Source of the DNA: Marinobacter sp. F4216 | GTDB taxonomy: Bacteria > Pseudomonadota > Gammaproteobacteria > Pseudomonadales > Oleiphilaceae | Assembly: GCF_019931195.1 (NCBI RefSeq) | Contig: NZ_JAIOUO010000001.1 | Location: 41,254 to 105,253 of the forward strand | Direction of reading: 5' to 3' | DNA: 64,000 nucleotides | Shown: positions 28,021 through 37,729 of the stretch, piece by piece | How the letters are laid out: each line of letters starts with the position of its first letter | Numbering within the stretch: the first letter of the stretch is position 1 | Translations under genes and position numbers: made by a program | The notes under the pieces: generated by a model | What the model was told of the DNA's origin: nothing | Seen by the model: the letters and a program-made list of their open reading frames with translations, nothing else | The model's database searches: none

Positions 28021-29181
28021 ATGGCCCTTAAACGATTGCTTCATTCTTTTTCCGTGATCCTTATTCTGCTGCTTTCGGGCAACGCATTGGCCCAGGCCGT
28101 GCTGATCCCATCGCCGCCCCAGATTGCCGGCAGCTCCTACGTACTCATGGATCCGAAAAGTGGTCAGATCATCATGGAGGAAAACAGCCATGAACGACTG
28201 CCACCGGCCAGCCTGACCAAGATGATGACCGCGTACATCGTCGAGCGGGAGCTGGACGAGGGCCGGATCAGTATGTCCGATATGGTGCCGATCAGTGTTC
28301 GGGCGTGGAAGACTGAGGGATCTCGTACTTTCGTGCGTGAAGGTACCAGCGTACCGGTGGAAACCCTGCTCAAGGGCGTCATTATTCAGTCTGGCAACGA
28401 TGCTTCAGTGGCGCTGGCGGAGTTCGTCGCCGGCAGTGAAGGGGCCTTCGTCGATATTATGAACCAGCAGGCCCAACTGCTGGGCATGAAGGACACCAGT
28501 TTTGCCAACGCCACCGGTTTGCCGGCGGAAGACCATTACTCCACGGCTTACGACCTGGCACTGCTCGCCAAGGCAATCATTAACGATTACCCGGAAAACT
28601 ACCCGATCTACGCTGAAAAACAGTTCACCTACAACAACATTCGCCAGCCCAACCGGAACAGTCTGCTGTGGCGTGATGACAGCGTGGATGGCCTGAAAAC
28701 CGGTCATACGGAAGAAGCGGGTTACTGTCTCGTGGCCTCAGCCAAGCGCAACGATACCCGGTTTATCGCCGTGGTGATGGGTACCAGCAGTGCCGAAGCC
28801 CGCGCCCAGGAAGTCCAGAAGATGCTCAATTTCGGCTTCCGCTACTACGAGAGCGAGCGTCTGTTCAGTGCCGGCCAGGAGCTCATGGAAGCCCGGGTCT
28901 GGGGTGGTCAGTCTGACCAGTTGTCGGTTGGTTTGATTGAGGACGCCTTTGTCACCATACCGAGAGGTTCCCGCGGCAACCTTGAGTCCACCGTGGACTT
29001 GGATTCTGTCATCAAGGCCCCCATTAAGGCGGGAGACGAGCTTGGCCGTGTCCGGGTAGCCCTTGAAGGAGAAGTGTTGGTGGATCAGCCGGTGCTGGCG
29101 CTGACCGATGTGCCGGAAGGTGGTTTTATCAAACGCATCTGGGACGCCATCAAGCTCTTCTTCTTCCAGTTATTTCAGTGA
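28021..29181 (+). CDS. dacC: D-alanyl-D-alanine carboxypeptidase (PBP5/6 type)
   Basis: A 386-residue periplasmic low-molecular-weight PBP that removes the terminal D-Ala of pentapeptides. There is a signal peptide of about 25 residues. The active-site motifs are SLTK (64-67), SGN (125-127) and KTG (227-229). The C-terminal beta domain ends in an amphipathic helix with FIKRIWDAIKLFFF that anchors it to the inner membrane. The symbol follows the Pseudomonas naming for this locus; dacA is an equally acceptable name. It lies 44 bases after rlpA. Confidence 0.94.
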   Translation: MALKRLLHSFSVILILLLSGNALAQAVLIPSPPQIAGSSYVLMDPKSGQIIMEENSHERLPPASLTKMMTAYIVERELDEGRISMSDMVPISVRAWKTEGSRTFVREGTSVPVETLLKGVIIQSGNDASVALAEFVAGSEGAFVDIMNQQAQLLGMKDTSFANATGLPAEDHYSTAYDLALLAKAIINDYPENYPIYAEKQFTYNNIRQPNRNSLLWRDDSVDGLKTGHTEEAGYCLVASAKRNDTRFIAVVMGTSSAEARAQEVQKMLNFGFRYYESERLFSAGQELMEARVWGGQSDQLSVGLIEDAFVTIPRGSRGNLESTVDLDSVIKAPIKAGDELGRVRVALEGEVLVDQPVLALTDVPEGGFIKRIWDAIKLFFFQLFQ

Positions 29182-29214
29182 GGGTGACCAGCGTCCCCTG
29201 GGGAGTATCACGGC

Positions 29215-29484
29215 ATGAGTGAGCCGAAAGCACCGAAAATCGAGTTTCCCTGTGACTATGTCATCAAGGTCATTGGAAACGCAGCGCCGGATTTCACCGA
29301 CTTTGTGGTCGAGGTGGTCGAGCGTCACGCACCCGGTATCGACGAATCCCGTATTTCAGTCAACGAGAGCAGCAAGGGCCGGTTTTCATCGGTCCAGTTG
29401 ACGATCGTCGCCACCGGCGAGCCCCAACTCAAAGCGCTGTTTGAGGAACTCAAGGCCAGTGGCCGCGTACATATGGTGCTTTGA
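29215..29484 (+). CDS. ybeD: YbeD family protein (DUF493)
   Basis: An 89-residue ACT-like-fold protein with FPCDYVIKVIG near the start and the family end GRVHMVL. The role is unknown; the gene is usually between dacA/dacC and lipB. GGGGAG lies upstream of the ATG. Here the next gene is an SDR oxidoreductase, not lipB. Confidence 0.92.
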   Translation: MSEPKAPKIEFPCDYVIKVIGNAAPDFTDFVVEVVERHAPGIDESRISVNESSKGRFSSVQLTIVATGEPQLKALFEELKASGRVHMVL

Positions 29485-29667
29485 GGGCGCTTTGCGTCTC
29501 CAATAACTTCCGCCTGTTGCCCGGGCCAGAGGCACGATGGTTTCTGGTCTGGCTGTTTTCACTGATCTGCGACATTCTTCCCTGTCACTACCATTCCTGT
29601 TCAGAGGCCAGGTTTCCGCCTACATTGATGGTTGAGCAAAACTCAGTTGGTATTTGAGGGGGGTAAG

Positions 29668-30435
29668 ATGGACAGACTGAATGGAAAAGTTGCGGTTCTG
29701 ACCGGCGCCTGCGGTGGAATAGGCCTGGAAATTCTGAAAAAGCTGGTCAGTGAGGGCGGCAAGGTACTGGCGGTTGACCTGTCAGAGGAAGGGCTGGCGG
29801 CAGTAAAGGCAGAACACGGCGATGCGGTGGATACGCTGGTCGTGGATGTGACCGACTACGATCAGGTCGCCGGAATGATGGCTCGGGCGGCAGAACGGTT
29901 CGGGCATCTGGACATCGTCATCAACAATGCGGGAATCGGTGTTCCGAAGCCGCTGCTTGATCACGACCCCATTGCGGATTTTGAGGGCGTGACGGCGGTA
30001 AATCAGAAGGGCGTGTATTACGGCATTCTGGCGGGCGCACGGCAATTCAGGGCGCAGGGAACCGGAGGTGTCATTCTTAACACTTCCTCGGTCTATGGTC
30101 ATATGGCATCCGAATTGACCTTTACGTATAACGTCAGCAAAGCCGCCGTAGACATGATGACCAAGTGCGCCGCATTGGAGCTTGGTCCGGCGGGCATCCG
30201 GGTGTGTGCGGTTGCACCAGGGCGAGTGGATACGCCGTTGCTGCGCAAATACGAAGAGCTTGGGCTGTGGGACCATATCCGTCGGGAGCAGATGCGCCAG
30301 ACGTTTACCCAGCCTGAGGAAATCGCCAATGTGGTTGCGTTCCTGGTCAGTGATGAGGCCAACTGCATCAATGGTTGCACCGTTTACGCTTCCGACGGTT
30401 TTGAAAATTTCAAATTTCCATTGCTGGGCTCCTAG
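29668..30435 (+). CDS. Short-chain dehydrogenase/reductase
   Basis: A 255-residue classical SDR. It has the cofactor motif TGACGGIG (residues 11-18 region), the NNAG motif in IVINNAGIG, a catalytic Ser in NTSSVYG and YxxxK as YNVSK. An acidic residue after the second strand (AVDLSEEG) suggests NAD(H) preference. Substrate is unknown. ATG 29668 has a GAGGGGGG ribosome-binding site; the earlier in-frame start at 29632 is rejected. It lies between ybeD and lipB, with 183 bases of noncoding DNA before it, and looks like an insertion into a conserved block. Confidence 0.85.
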   Translation: MDRLNGKVAVLTGACGGIGLEILKKLVSEGGKVLAVDLSEEGLAAVKAEHGDAVDTLVVDVTDYDQVAGMMARAAERFGHLDIVINNAGIGVPKPLLDHDPIADFEGVTAVNQKGVYYGILAGARQFRAQGTGGVILNTSSVYGHMASELTFTYNVSKAAVDMMTKCAALELGPAGIRVCAVAPGRVDTPLLRKYEELGLWDHIRREQMRQTFTQPEEIANVVAFLVSDEANCINGCTVYASDGFENFKFPLLGS

Positions 30436-30485
30436 GCGTTCCCGGCAAGAGTATCTATCCAGAGGGCTGTTGTTTTCATCACGAT

Positions 30486-31124
30486 ATGAAGAATCTGATT
30501 GTTCGTTCCCTTGGGCAACAGCCCTATCTGGAAACCTGGGAAGCCATGAAGTCGTTCACGGCGGATCGCGACGACAGTACCGTGGATGAGCTCTGGTGCC
30601 TGGAGCATCCGCCCATCTATACTCAGGGGCAGGCGGGTAAGGCTGAGCACATCCTGGCACCGGACGATATTCCGGTCGTCCAGGTCGACCGGGGCGGGCA
30701 GGTGACCTATCACGGCCCCGGCCAACTGGTTATTTACCTTTTGATCGACCTGAGCCGGCGCAAGCTCGGAGTTCGCGCACTGGTGGACAAGATTGAGCAG
30801 GCGCTTGTACGAACACTTGCTGAGCTGGATATCGAGTCAGCACCCCGACCGGATGCACCCGGGGTCTACACCGGTGATGCCAAGATCGCTTCGCTTGGTC
30901 TGAGGGTTCGACGGGGATGTTCCTTCCATGGACTGGCTTTGAACGTGGATATGGACCTGGAACCCTTTGCCCGAATCAACCCCTGTGGCTACGCCGGTAT
31001 GCCCATGAGCCAGGTTAGGGACTCTGTTCCGGGTGCCACGGTGGCTGATCTCGAAAGGCGGCTGGTCGCGCATTTGTGCGAGGGACTGGACGCATCAGAG
31101 GTTGACCACCGGAAGGGCTGGTAG
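30486..31124 (+). CDS. lipB: Octanoyl-ACP:protein octanoyltransferase
   Basis: Transfers octanoyl from ACP to lipoyl domains, the first step of endogenous lipoate attachment. The 212-residue protein has the family signature [19 protein letters not shown] (substrate pocket), the catalytic Lys in [14 protein letters not shown] and the catalytic Cys in NPCGYAGMP. No clear ribosome-binding site precedes the ATG. Its usual partner lipA is not next to it; a lipA gene is found at 59891-60940 on the other strand. Confidence 0.95.
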   Translation: MKNLIVRSLGQQPYLETWEAMKSFTADRDDSTVDELWCLEHPPIYTQGQAGKAEHILAPDDIPVVQVDRGGQVTYHGPGQLVIYLLIDLSRRKLGVRALVDKIEQALVRTLAELDIESAPRPDAPGVYTGDAKIASLGLRVRRGCSFHGLALNVDMDLEPFARINPCGYAGMPMSQVRDSVPGATVADLERRLVAHLCEGLDASEVDHRKGW

Positions 31125-31132
31125 GTCCTGGT

Positions 31133-31156
31133 CCCGCCTGCTAGGCGTCAGGCGGG
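31133..31156. terminator. Hairpin between lipB and the convergent diguanylate cyclase gene
   Basis: An 8-bp perfect stem (CCCGCCTG / CAGGCGGG) with an 8-base loop lies at the convergent junction. The loop and one arm include the stop region of the minus-strand gene. No T run follows, so this is a weak terminator candidate. Confidence 0.4.
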
Positions 31157-32233
31157 GGCTTCGGCCTCGTGGGCGCAGACCCGGTTTCGTCCCAGTGATT
31201 TTGCCTTGTACAGGGCCTCGTCGGCGCGCTGCAGGAGACTGTCAATGGACTCCGACGGATGAATGCTGGCCACGCCAACGCTGATCGTGGCCGCCACTGG
31301 CTTACCATCCACATCGATGGATGAGGTCGCAATCTGCTTGCGAATACGTTCGGCCATCTGAAGGGCTTCCCCGGTTTCCGTTTCAGGCAACACCACCAGA
31401 TATTCCTCGCCACCCCAGCGGGCAATGGTGTCGATCTTGCGGCACTGATCACGCAGGGTCTGGGCCACCAAGACAATCACCTGATCGCCGATATGGTGAC
31501 CATGGGTATCGTTCACCGATTTGAACAGGTCGATGTCCATGAGCAGGATGGCGAACGTGCGGGCGTTCCGTCGATAACGGGCGAATTCCTGCTCCAGTTG
31601 CGCTACGGCTTCCCGGCGGTTGGCGAGGCCGGTGAGGGTGTCGTGCTTGGCCGCATATTCAAACTTCGACGCCAGGCTGATCAGCTCCTGCCGGGCCCGG
31701 CGACGACTCTGGTCCAGTACGAAACAGGTGAACATCTCGAACCCCAGCGCGGCAAGCATCAGCAGCCGGAAGCTCGGGTCATGGGCAGGGGCAAACAGGG
31801 CGTCACCGACGGGACTGAATAGCAACACCAGGCCAATAAAACCACCTGCACAGGCAATGACACCGGTCCGGGCGTCGTGAATGTAAAAAACAATGGGTGG
31901 GTAGGCAAACAGCCAGAGGATCGCCGCGCCATTTTCCGGCCCCTGCACGGCCAGGTATGTGAACAACGCGGTAATCAGGATGAGGAAGCCGCGGCGGAGC
32001 AGGGTGATGTTCTCGAGCGTCCAGTACAGGACACTATTGAAAGCGAGCAGAACTGCCACTGTGAGTAGCAGCGGCGAGGTGATCCAGTCACCTTGAAGTC
32101 CAGAGCGCCAGGCAAAGAGTACGAGCAGCGGAATGGCGGCAGCCGTCAGCCAATTGATCAGGATCGGTACCGGGATTTCGCCTGGAACCCGACATTCGCC
32201 GGTATCGGGCGTCGTTGGTGTGTCTCTGTTCAT
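31148..32233 (-). CDS. Membrane-bound diguanylate cyclase (GGDEF)
   Basis: A 361-residue protein with six or so membrane segments (about 25-175) and a C-terminal GGDEF domain (about 195-360). The catalytic signature is GGEEY (274-278) with metal ligands in MDIDLFK (Asp233, Asp235). The inhibitory site is RKID (265-268). The tyrosine in place of the final Phe is a mild variation, so cyclase activity is expected. It contrasts with the two degenerate copies at 18969-20983. The start is uncertain: ATG 32233 is used and ATG 32257 is possible. The N-terminal segment has no recognised sensor domain. Confidence 0.85.
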   Translation of the reverse strand: MNRDTPTTPDTGECRVPGEIPVPILINWLTAAAIPLLVLFAWRSGLQGDWITSPLLLTVAVLLAFNSVLYWTLENITLLRRGFLILITALFTYLAVQGPENGAAILWLFAYPPIVFYIHDARTGVIACAGGFIGLVLLFSPVGDALFAPAHDPSFRLLMLAALGFEMFTCFVLDQSRRRARQELISLASKFEYAAKHDTLTGLANRREAVAQLEQEFARYRRNARTFAILLMDIDLFKSVNDTHGHHIGDQVIVLVAQTLRDQCRKIDTIARWGGEEYLVVLPETETGEALQMAERIRKQIATSSIDVDGKPVAATISVGVASIHPSESIDSLLQRADEALYKAKSLGRNRVCAHEAEAPA

Positions 32234-32488
32234 GATTTGTCTTGTTGTTTTTGTCATTTGCCAGGTAACCGCTCGTTGTCTCGGTTCTGAAGCGCTAAGC
32301 TGGGCCAGAACCGTAATGCACGCGTAAACTGTAACCAATACACAGGTCTACCGTTTCGGCACTGCAGGCGCATTGGCCTGGAGGCCGTTTTGCTGCTGGC
32401 GGACCGGTTAGGTTACGCCGCGCAGCTATTCGTATAATGGTCCAAGCCGTCGTGAACGGCAAAATTCTCGGAACCGGATAGGTCGCCC

Positions 32489-33928
32489 ATGTCATCCAGA
32501 CGTTCAGGAAAATCTGTCTCCCGCATCAAGACCGGCAGCTTCGAGCGCAGGCTCAGCCTGACGAGGGCTGGTCTTTTCGCTGGTACACGTATGGCCTCGC
32601 ATATGGCCACCAACTGGATAGGCAGTAAGGAAAAGCGGGAAGAGAAGCATCGCGCGATGCTGTCGAACCAGGCCCGTTTCCTGGTGCACGAACTGGGGCA
32701 GCTGAAGGGCAGTGTGGTCAAGATCGGGCAGGTTATGGCGTTGTATGGTGAGCACTTCCTGCCCGAGGAAGTCACAGAAGCTCTGCACACGCTGGAAGAT
32801 CAAACGACATCGCTGGAGTGGCCAGCCATTGAGAAGGTGCTCAAGGATGAATTGGGAGGCGATCGACTGGCCGAACTGGACGTGGATCCCGATCCGATCG
32901 GAGCTGCGTCACTGGGGCAGGTGCACCGGGCGGTCCGTCGCAGCGATGGTCTGGAACTGGTGCTGAAAGTCCAGTATCCAGGGGTGGCGGATGCCGTGGA
33001 CAGTGATCTGAATGCCGTCGCCCAGCTCTTGAAAGTGGCCCGGCTGGTCAGCATGGGTCCCGAGTTCAATGATTGGCTGGAAGAGGTCCGGGAGATGATG
33101 CACCGCGAGGTGGACTATCGCCTGGAAGCCAGAACCACCGAGAAATTCCGAAAGATGCTGTCGTCCGACCCGCGCTTCATCGTACCGCGTGTGTTGCAGG
33201 AGTACTCGACCGCCCACATCATTGCATCCACCTTCGAGCATGGCCACTCGCTCAACTCGAAAGCCGTCAGGGAGTTGCCTCTGGAGCGGCGGAGTGAGCT
33301 GGGCAAGGCCGCGCTGGAGCTGTTCTTTCGGGAGCTGTTCGTCTGGGGGGAGATCCAGACCGATCCCAACTTTGGCAATTACCGGATCCGTTTCGCTGGC
33401 GAGGACGGTGACGACCCGGGTTACGACCGTGTCGTCCTGCTGGATTTCGGTGCAGTGCAGTCCTATACCGATGAGTTCCTTGATCCGGTGCGCCAGATGA
33501 TTCGAGCCTCTTACGAGAACGATCTGGATGCGGTCATCGACGGGGGCGTGAAACTTCGCTTCATGAGCCGGGACTGGCCGGACGAAGTGTTGGAAACCTT
33601 TGGTTCGGTCTGTATGTCGGTGCTGGAGCCGCTGGCGCCAGATCACAGTGAGTGGCCCGACGACGCGGTCAACGGGCAGGGAGAGTACCGCTGGAAACAG
33701 AGTGACTTGCCATCAAGGGTCGCCCGCCGAGCAGCTCGATCAGCCATCAGCCGATATTTCCGGGTACCGCCAAAAGAATTTGTGTTCCTGAACCGCAAAC
33801 TGATTGGCGTCTACACCTTCATTGCCGTCCTGCACTCGGAATTCAATGGCGAACATTTGCTGCGCAAATATCTGTATCAGGATCCGGCCGATGACGCTTC
33901 GGCAACCAGCCAGAGCACAAAGGCGTAG
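32489..33928 (+). CDS. ABC1/UbiB-family atypical kinase
   Basis: A 479-residue protein kinase-like protein of the ADCK/UbiB family. Visible motifs are the family KxGQ motif in GSVVKIGQVMALYG, the Ala-rich loop PIGAASLGQVHRA, LKVQYPGV with the ATP-binding Lys, TDPNFGNYR and the DFG motif in VLLDFGAVQ. Family members support ubiquinone biosynthesis or lipid handling by ATPase activity. It is probably not UbiB itself: it lacks the ubiB operon context and a C-terminal membrane anchor. The 3' end overlaps the convergent YqaA gene by 52 bases. Confidence 0.85.
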   Translation: MSSRRSGKSVSRIKTGSFERRLSLTRAGLFAGTRMASHMATNWIGSKEKREEKHRAMLSNQARFLVHELGQLKGSVVKIGQVMALYGEHFLPEEVTEALHTLEDQTTSLEWPAIEKVLKDELGGDRLAELDVDPDPIGAASLGQVHRAVRRSDGLELVLKVQYPGVADAVDSDLNAVAQLLKVARLVSMGPEFNDWLEEVREMMHREVDYRLEARTTEKFRKMLSSDPRFIVPRVLQEYSTAHIIASTFEHGHSLNSKAVRELPLERRSELGKAALELFFRELFVWGEIQTDPNFGNYRIRFAGEDGDDPGYDRVVLLDFGAVQSYTDEFLDPVRQMIRASYENDLDAVIDGGVKLRFMSRDWPDEVLETFGSVCMSVLEPLAPDHSEWPDDAVNGQGEYRWKQSDLPSRVARRAARSAISRYFRVPPKEFVFLNRKLIGVYTFIAVLHSEFNGEHLLRKYLYQDPADDASATSQSTKA

Positions 33929-34311
33929 CGCAGGCCTTTGCCGATGCCCACCAGAATGACGAAATTGAGCCACGGCACGCGCATAATGCCGCCCACCAGT
34001 GTCAGTGCATCCCCGCCCAGTGGCAGCCAGCCCAGCAGCAGGGACCACTGACCATAGCGGTTGAAGCGTGCCCGCGCCCGTTCCAGCTGCTGTTCAGTGA
34101 CGGGAAACCAGCGTTTTTCCTTGAAACGGTCCACTTGCCTGCCGATAACCCCGTTAACCACGGAGCCCAGGGTATTGCCGAGCGTGGCCCAGAACCAGAG
34201 CCACCAGTACGACAGTCCCTGACTGACGAGTGTGCCTAACAGAATTTCAGAGTACGCAGGGAGAAGGGTGGCAGCGGCGAAGGCCGTCAGGAAGAGCGTT
34301 AAATACGCCAA
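33877..34311 (-). CDS. YqaA family membrane protein (VTT/SNARE-associated)
   Basis: A 144-residue inner-membrane protein of the YqaA family, related to DedA/VTT proteins, with LPAYSEILLG at the start, GNTLGSVVNGVIGR and LGWLPLGGDALTLVGGIMR. The role is unknown. I chose TTG 34311 because AAGGAG lies six bases before it; an in-frame TTG at 34338 would add nine residues but has only a weak site. The last 52 bases overlap the convergent ABC1 kinase gene. Confidence 0.82.
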   Translation of the reverse strand: MAYLTLFLTAFAAATLLPAYSEILLGTLVSQGLSYWWLWFWATLGNTLGSVVNGVIGRQVDRFKEKRWFPVTEQQLERARARFNRYGQWSLLLGWLPLGGDALTLVGGIMRVPWLNFVILVGIGKGLRYAFVLWLVAEASSAGS

Positions 34312-34579
34312 TCGGGTCTCCTTGAGGACAGATTTCAAATTTCTTCACGAAAGTAATCTCATACGATGAGACAGCTCTCCCTCCAATTCAAACTCTTTGT
34401 CTTTGTGATCGCGCTGAGGCCAATTTGGGCCGTCCGCTACACGGGCGAAAGTCCGTCATCCATGGCTCCGCCCTATGGCTGTCATTTAAAGCCTCAATTT
34501 TCAAAATTTCTTAGTCGTGAGATCATTCCGCCATCAATTATTAGCATGCATCAGTAACGCTGATGCGCAGGAGTGAGTT

Positions 34580-34834
34580 ATGGATCAGGTTACTATCTAC
34601 GGCCGTGCCAGTTGCGGTTTCTGCCTGAGGGCGAGAGGCCTGTGTGAAGCCAAGGGGCTGCCATTCACCTGGGTGGATATGATGGAAGAGGGTCTGACTA
34701 AGGAAGATATTGCAGCAAAGATCGGTCGACCGGTTTACACGGTACCGCAAATTCTGGTGGGAGACCGGTACATCGGCGGGTGTGATGATTTCTTCGCCTT
34801 TGTTCGTGAGAATGAGGCAGTGCTGGCAAGTTGA
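34580..34834 (+). CDS. Glutaredoxin
   Basis: An 84-residue class I-type dithiol glutaredoxin. The redox site is CGFC (residues 12-15), the cis-proline loop is YTVPQILV, and GGCDD is the glutathione-binding motif. It reduces disulfides and protein-glutathione adducts with glutathione. CAGGAG lies upstream of the ATG. The variant CGFC rather than CPYC leaves subfamily assignment open (GrxA- or GrxC-like). The 240 bases upstream are relatively A+T-rich and hold no convincing gene. Confidence 0.9.
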   Translation: MDQVTIYGRASCGFCLRARGLCEAKGLPFTWVDMMEEGLTKEDIAAKIGRPVYTVPQILVGDRYIGGCDDFFAFVRENEAVLAS

Positions 34835-34856
34835 GCGTTTGAATTTGCGCACCAAT

Positions 34857-34891
34857 AAAAAACGCCCGGCTCTCAGGCCGGGCGTTTTTTT
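34857..34891. terminator. Bidirectional intrinsic terminator
   Basis: A 14-bp stem (AAAAAACGCCCGGC / GCCGGGCGTTTTTT) with a six-base loop lies between glutaredoxin and convergent pfp. T tracts exist on both strands. Confidence 0.92.
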
Positions 34892-34899
34892 GGAGCGGA

Positions 34900-36162
34900 T
34901 TAAATCTCGAAGTCGGTTTTCAGCTTCTTGTCCACCAGCTGATTTTTCAGCTTGGCGACCCGTGGCAGGCCGTTATCGAACGGCGGGAAACTTTCACCGG
35001 CAATCAGCGGGGAGAGGTATTCACGGCAGTCCTGAGTGATGCCGAAGCCGTCATCCGTGATGTAGTGGATAGGCATCTTTTTCTCCTGGTTGGCGACTTC
35101 GCTCAGGGGCGCTTCACCAATCTTCCACCTGTAGGGGCCACCCTGCTCGCGAACGATGGTTGGCATAACCGCCTGCTTGCCGCTAACGGCCATTTCTACG
35201 GCCGCCTTTCCTACCGCATAGGCCTGCTCAACGTCGGTGCCGGAGGCAATGTGGCGGGCGCTACGTTGCAGGTAGTCTGCGACGGCCCAGTGGTATTTGT
35301 GGCCAAGTGCCTGCTTTACCATGTTGGCCAGCGCCGGCGCGACGCCACCCAGCTGTGTGTGGCCGAAGGCATCCTTGGCACCGGCGTCCGCGAGGAAGCG
35401 ACCGTCTTCGTACTGGGCGCCTTCGGATGCCACGATGACGCAGTAGCCATATTCTTTGACGCAGTGGTCAACGCGAGCCAGGAAGGCTTCGCGATCGAAC
35501 GGAATTTCCGGGAACAGGATGATGTGAGGGGGTTCGCCTTCACGCTGGCCTGCCAGGCCACCTGCTGCTGCGATCCAGCCAGCGTGACGGCCCATAACTT
35601 CAAGGATGAATACCTTGGTGGATGTCTCGCACATGGACTTGATGTCCAGGCTGGCTTCCAGGGTGGAGGTGGCGATGTACTTGGCCACGGAACCAAAGCC
35701 CGGGCAGCAGTCGGTAAACGGCAGGTCGTTGTCGACGGTTTTGGGCACACCAATACAGGTAATCGGGTAGCCCATCTTGTCGGCGAGCTGGGACACCTTA
35801 TACGCGGTGTCCTGGGAGTCGCCGCCGCCGTTATAGAAGAAATAGCCAATGTCGTGAGCACGGAAGACTTCGATCAGGCGCTCGTATTCACGGCGATTCT
35901 CGGAGATGTTCTTGAGCTTGTAGCGGCATGAGCCAAAGGCGCCGCCCGGTGTATGAATCAGCTGGTGAATCGCGTCGTCGCTCTCCAGGCTGGTATCAAT
36001 CAGCTCTTCCTTAAGCGCACCCAGAATGCCATTGCGACCGGCGAAAACCTTACCAATCTTGTCCGGATGTTTGCGGGCGGTCTCGATGACGCCACAGGCA
36101 CTGGCGTTGATGACGGCGGTCACACCGCCAGACTGAGCGTAGAATGCATTCTTGATGGCCAT
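34900..36162 (-). CDS. pfp: Pyrophosphate-dependent 6-phosphofructokinase
   Basis: A 420-residue phosphofructokinase of the PPi type. Two positions separate it from ATP enzymes: GGGDSQDT (112-119), with Asp in place of the ATP-site Gly, and PKTVDND (140-146), with Lys141 in place of Gly. It interconverts fructose 6-phosphate and the 1,6-bisphosphate reversibly using PPi. I chose ATG 36162 (MAIKNAFYAQSGG), with AGGAGG about 12 bases before it, over 36213. It is divergent from mpl. Confidence 0.92.
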   Translation of the reverse strand: MAIKNAFYAQSGGVTAVINASACGVIETARKHPDKIGKVFAGRNGILGALKEELIDTSLESDDAIHQLIHTPGGAFGSCRYKLKNISENRREYERLIEVFRAHDIGYFFYNGGGDSQDTAYKVSQLADKMGYPITCIGVPKTVDNDLPFTDCCPGFGSVAKYIATSTLEASLDIKSMCETSTKVFILEVMGRHAGWIAAAGGLAGQREGEPPHIILFPEIPFDREAFLARVDHCVKEYGYCVIVASEGAQYEDGRFLADAGAKDAFGHTQLGGVAPALANMVKQALGHKYHWAVADYLQRSARHIASGTDVEQAYAVGKAAVEMAVSGKQAVMPTIVREQGGPYRWKIGEAPLSEVANQEKKMPIHYITDDGFGITQDCREYLSPLIAGESFPPFDNGLPRVAKLKNQLVDKKLKTDFEI

Positions 36163-36318
36163 CTTGGGCTGAAGCCTCCTGCTGGTTCGATAATCGCGCA
36201 GATGATACGCCAAAAGGCGCCGATTTTCATGAGCAGGATTGCGGATGGCGCGGCTCTTGACGGGGTGGAACGGATACGGGAGTCTTGTCGGACTTTAAGA
36301 CTAAGGAAGTATTCTGGC

Positions 36319-37713
36319 ATGCATATTCATATTCTGGGCATCTGCGGCACCTTTATGGGGAGTCTGGCTGTCCTGGCCCGAGAGCTGGGGCATACGGTCA
36401 CCGGTTCGGATCAGGGGGTCTACCCGCCCATGAGCACCCAGCTTGAGGCGCAGGGAATCGAGCTGATGGAAGGGTATAGTGCCGATCACCTGGAACCGAA
36501 GCCGGATCTGGTGCTGATTGGCAATGCCATGTCCCGGGGTAACGCCGAGGTTGAGGCGGTGCTCAACCAGAATATCGATTACATGTCCGGACCAGAATGG
36601 CTGGCTCGTGAGGTCCTGCGCCATCGCTGGGTTCTGGCGGTGGCGGGCACCCATGGCAAGACGACAACCACATCCATGCTCCTGTGGATACTGGAGCAGG
36701 CAGGATTCGAGCCGGGATATCTCGTTGGTGGTGTGCCCAAAGACTTTCCGGTGTCGGCCCGGCTGGGCAAGAGCGATTTTTTTGTCATCGAAGCCGATGA
36801 ATACGACAGTGCGTTTTTTGATAAGCGTTCCAAGTTTGTTCACTACCGACCGCATACCCTGATTCTGAACAATCTGGAATTCGATCATGCGGATATTTTT
36901 GACAACGTCGAAGCCATCGAGCGGCAGTTCCACCACCTGGTCCGCACTGTGCCCTCCAAAGGGTTGATTGTTCGCCCCGCAGTGGACGAGCACCTCGATA
37001 ACGCCCTCGCGATGGGCTGCTGGAGCCCGGTGCAGGATACGGCCATCGGCAGTGAGATTTCCCGGGCCTCGGACTGGCGTGCCGAGCTGTTGTCAGAAGA
37101 CGGGAGCCGGTTCATGGTGATTCATCATGAGCAGCCGGTCGCAACGGTCAACTGGCCGCAAACCGGCATGCACAATGTGCGTAATGCGCTGGCGGCGATC
37201 GCGGCAGCGCGGCATGTGGGCGTGACTCCAGATCATGCGGTGGCTGCCTTGTGTCGTTTCTCCGGGGTTAAGCGACGCATGGAGCTTCTGGCGGATGTTG
37301 GAGGTGTGCGCGTCTACGATGATTTCGCTCATCACCCCACCGCGATAGCCACCACGCTCGAAGGACTGCGTGCGCAGGTAGGCGAGGAGCCCATCGTGGC
37401 GCTCATCGAACCCCGGTCCAACACCATGAAACAGGGGGTTCACCAGCAAACCTTGTTGCCGAGCGCCGCGGCGGCCGATCAGGTGTTGTGGGCGAATCTC
37501 AACGACATGGACTGGCTGGAAACGCTGGTGTCGGAGTGGTGCGCTGCCGGAGCAACGTCAGACCAGCATCGCGTTGAATCCACCGTGGAGGGATTGATCG
37601 ATCAGGCGCTTGCAGATCTGTCAGGGCCTTGTCACATCGTCATCATGAGTAATGGTGGCTTTGGCGGAATTCACGGCAAATTGGTGGGCGAGCTGAAGCG
37701 TCGTCTTGGCTGA
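36319..37713 (+). CDS. mpl: UDP-N-acetylmuramate:L-Ala-gamma-D-Glu-meso-DAP ligase
   Basis: A Mur-ligase that recycles murein tripeptide by joining it to UDP-MurNAc in the cytosol. The 464-residue protein starts [17 protein letters not shown], has the ATP loop [12 protein letters not shown] (about 109-120), [19 protein letters not shown] and [10 protein letters not shown]. An in-frame upstream start at 35953 lies over pfp and is rejected; AAGGAAG precedes 36319. The ubiX start follows after 16 bases, and mpl-ubiX is a frequent pair. Confidence 0.95.
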   Translation: MHIHILGICGTFMGSLAVLARELGHTVTGSDQGVYPPMSTQLEAQGIELMEGYSADHLEPKPDLVLIGNAMSRGNAEVEAVLNQNIDYMSGPEWLAREVLRHRWVLAVAGTHGKTTTTSMLLWILEQAGFEPGYLVGGVPKDFPVSARLGKSDFFVIEADEYDSAFFDKRSKFVHYRPHTLILNNLEFDHADIFDNVEAIERQFHHLVRTVPSKGLIVRPAVDEHLDNALAMGCWSPVQDTAIGSEISRASDWRAELLSEDGSRFMVIHHEQPVATVNWPQTGMHNVRNALAAIAAARHVGVTPDHAVAALCRFSGVKRRMELLADVGGVRVYDDFAHHPTAIATTLEGLRAQVGEEPIVALIEPRSNTMKQGVHQQTLLPSAAAADQVLWANLNDMDWLETLVSEWCAAGATSDQHRVESTVEGLIDQALADLSGPCHIVIMSNGGFGGIHGKLVGELKRRLG

Positions 37714-37729
37714 GATCGCAGGAACGGGG

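Noticed and set aside
34366..34557. 63-residue plus-strand frame before glutaredoxin
   Set aside because: No ribosome-binding site and no protein-like pattern; the region is relatively A+T-rich and looks noncoding.
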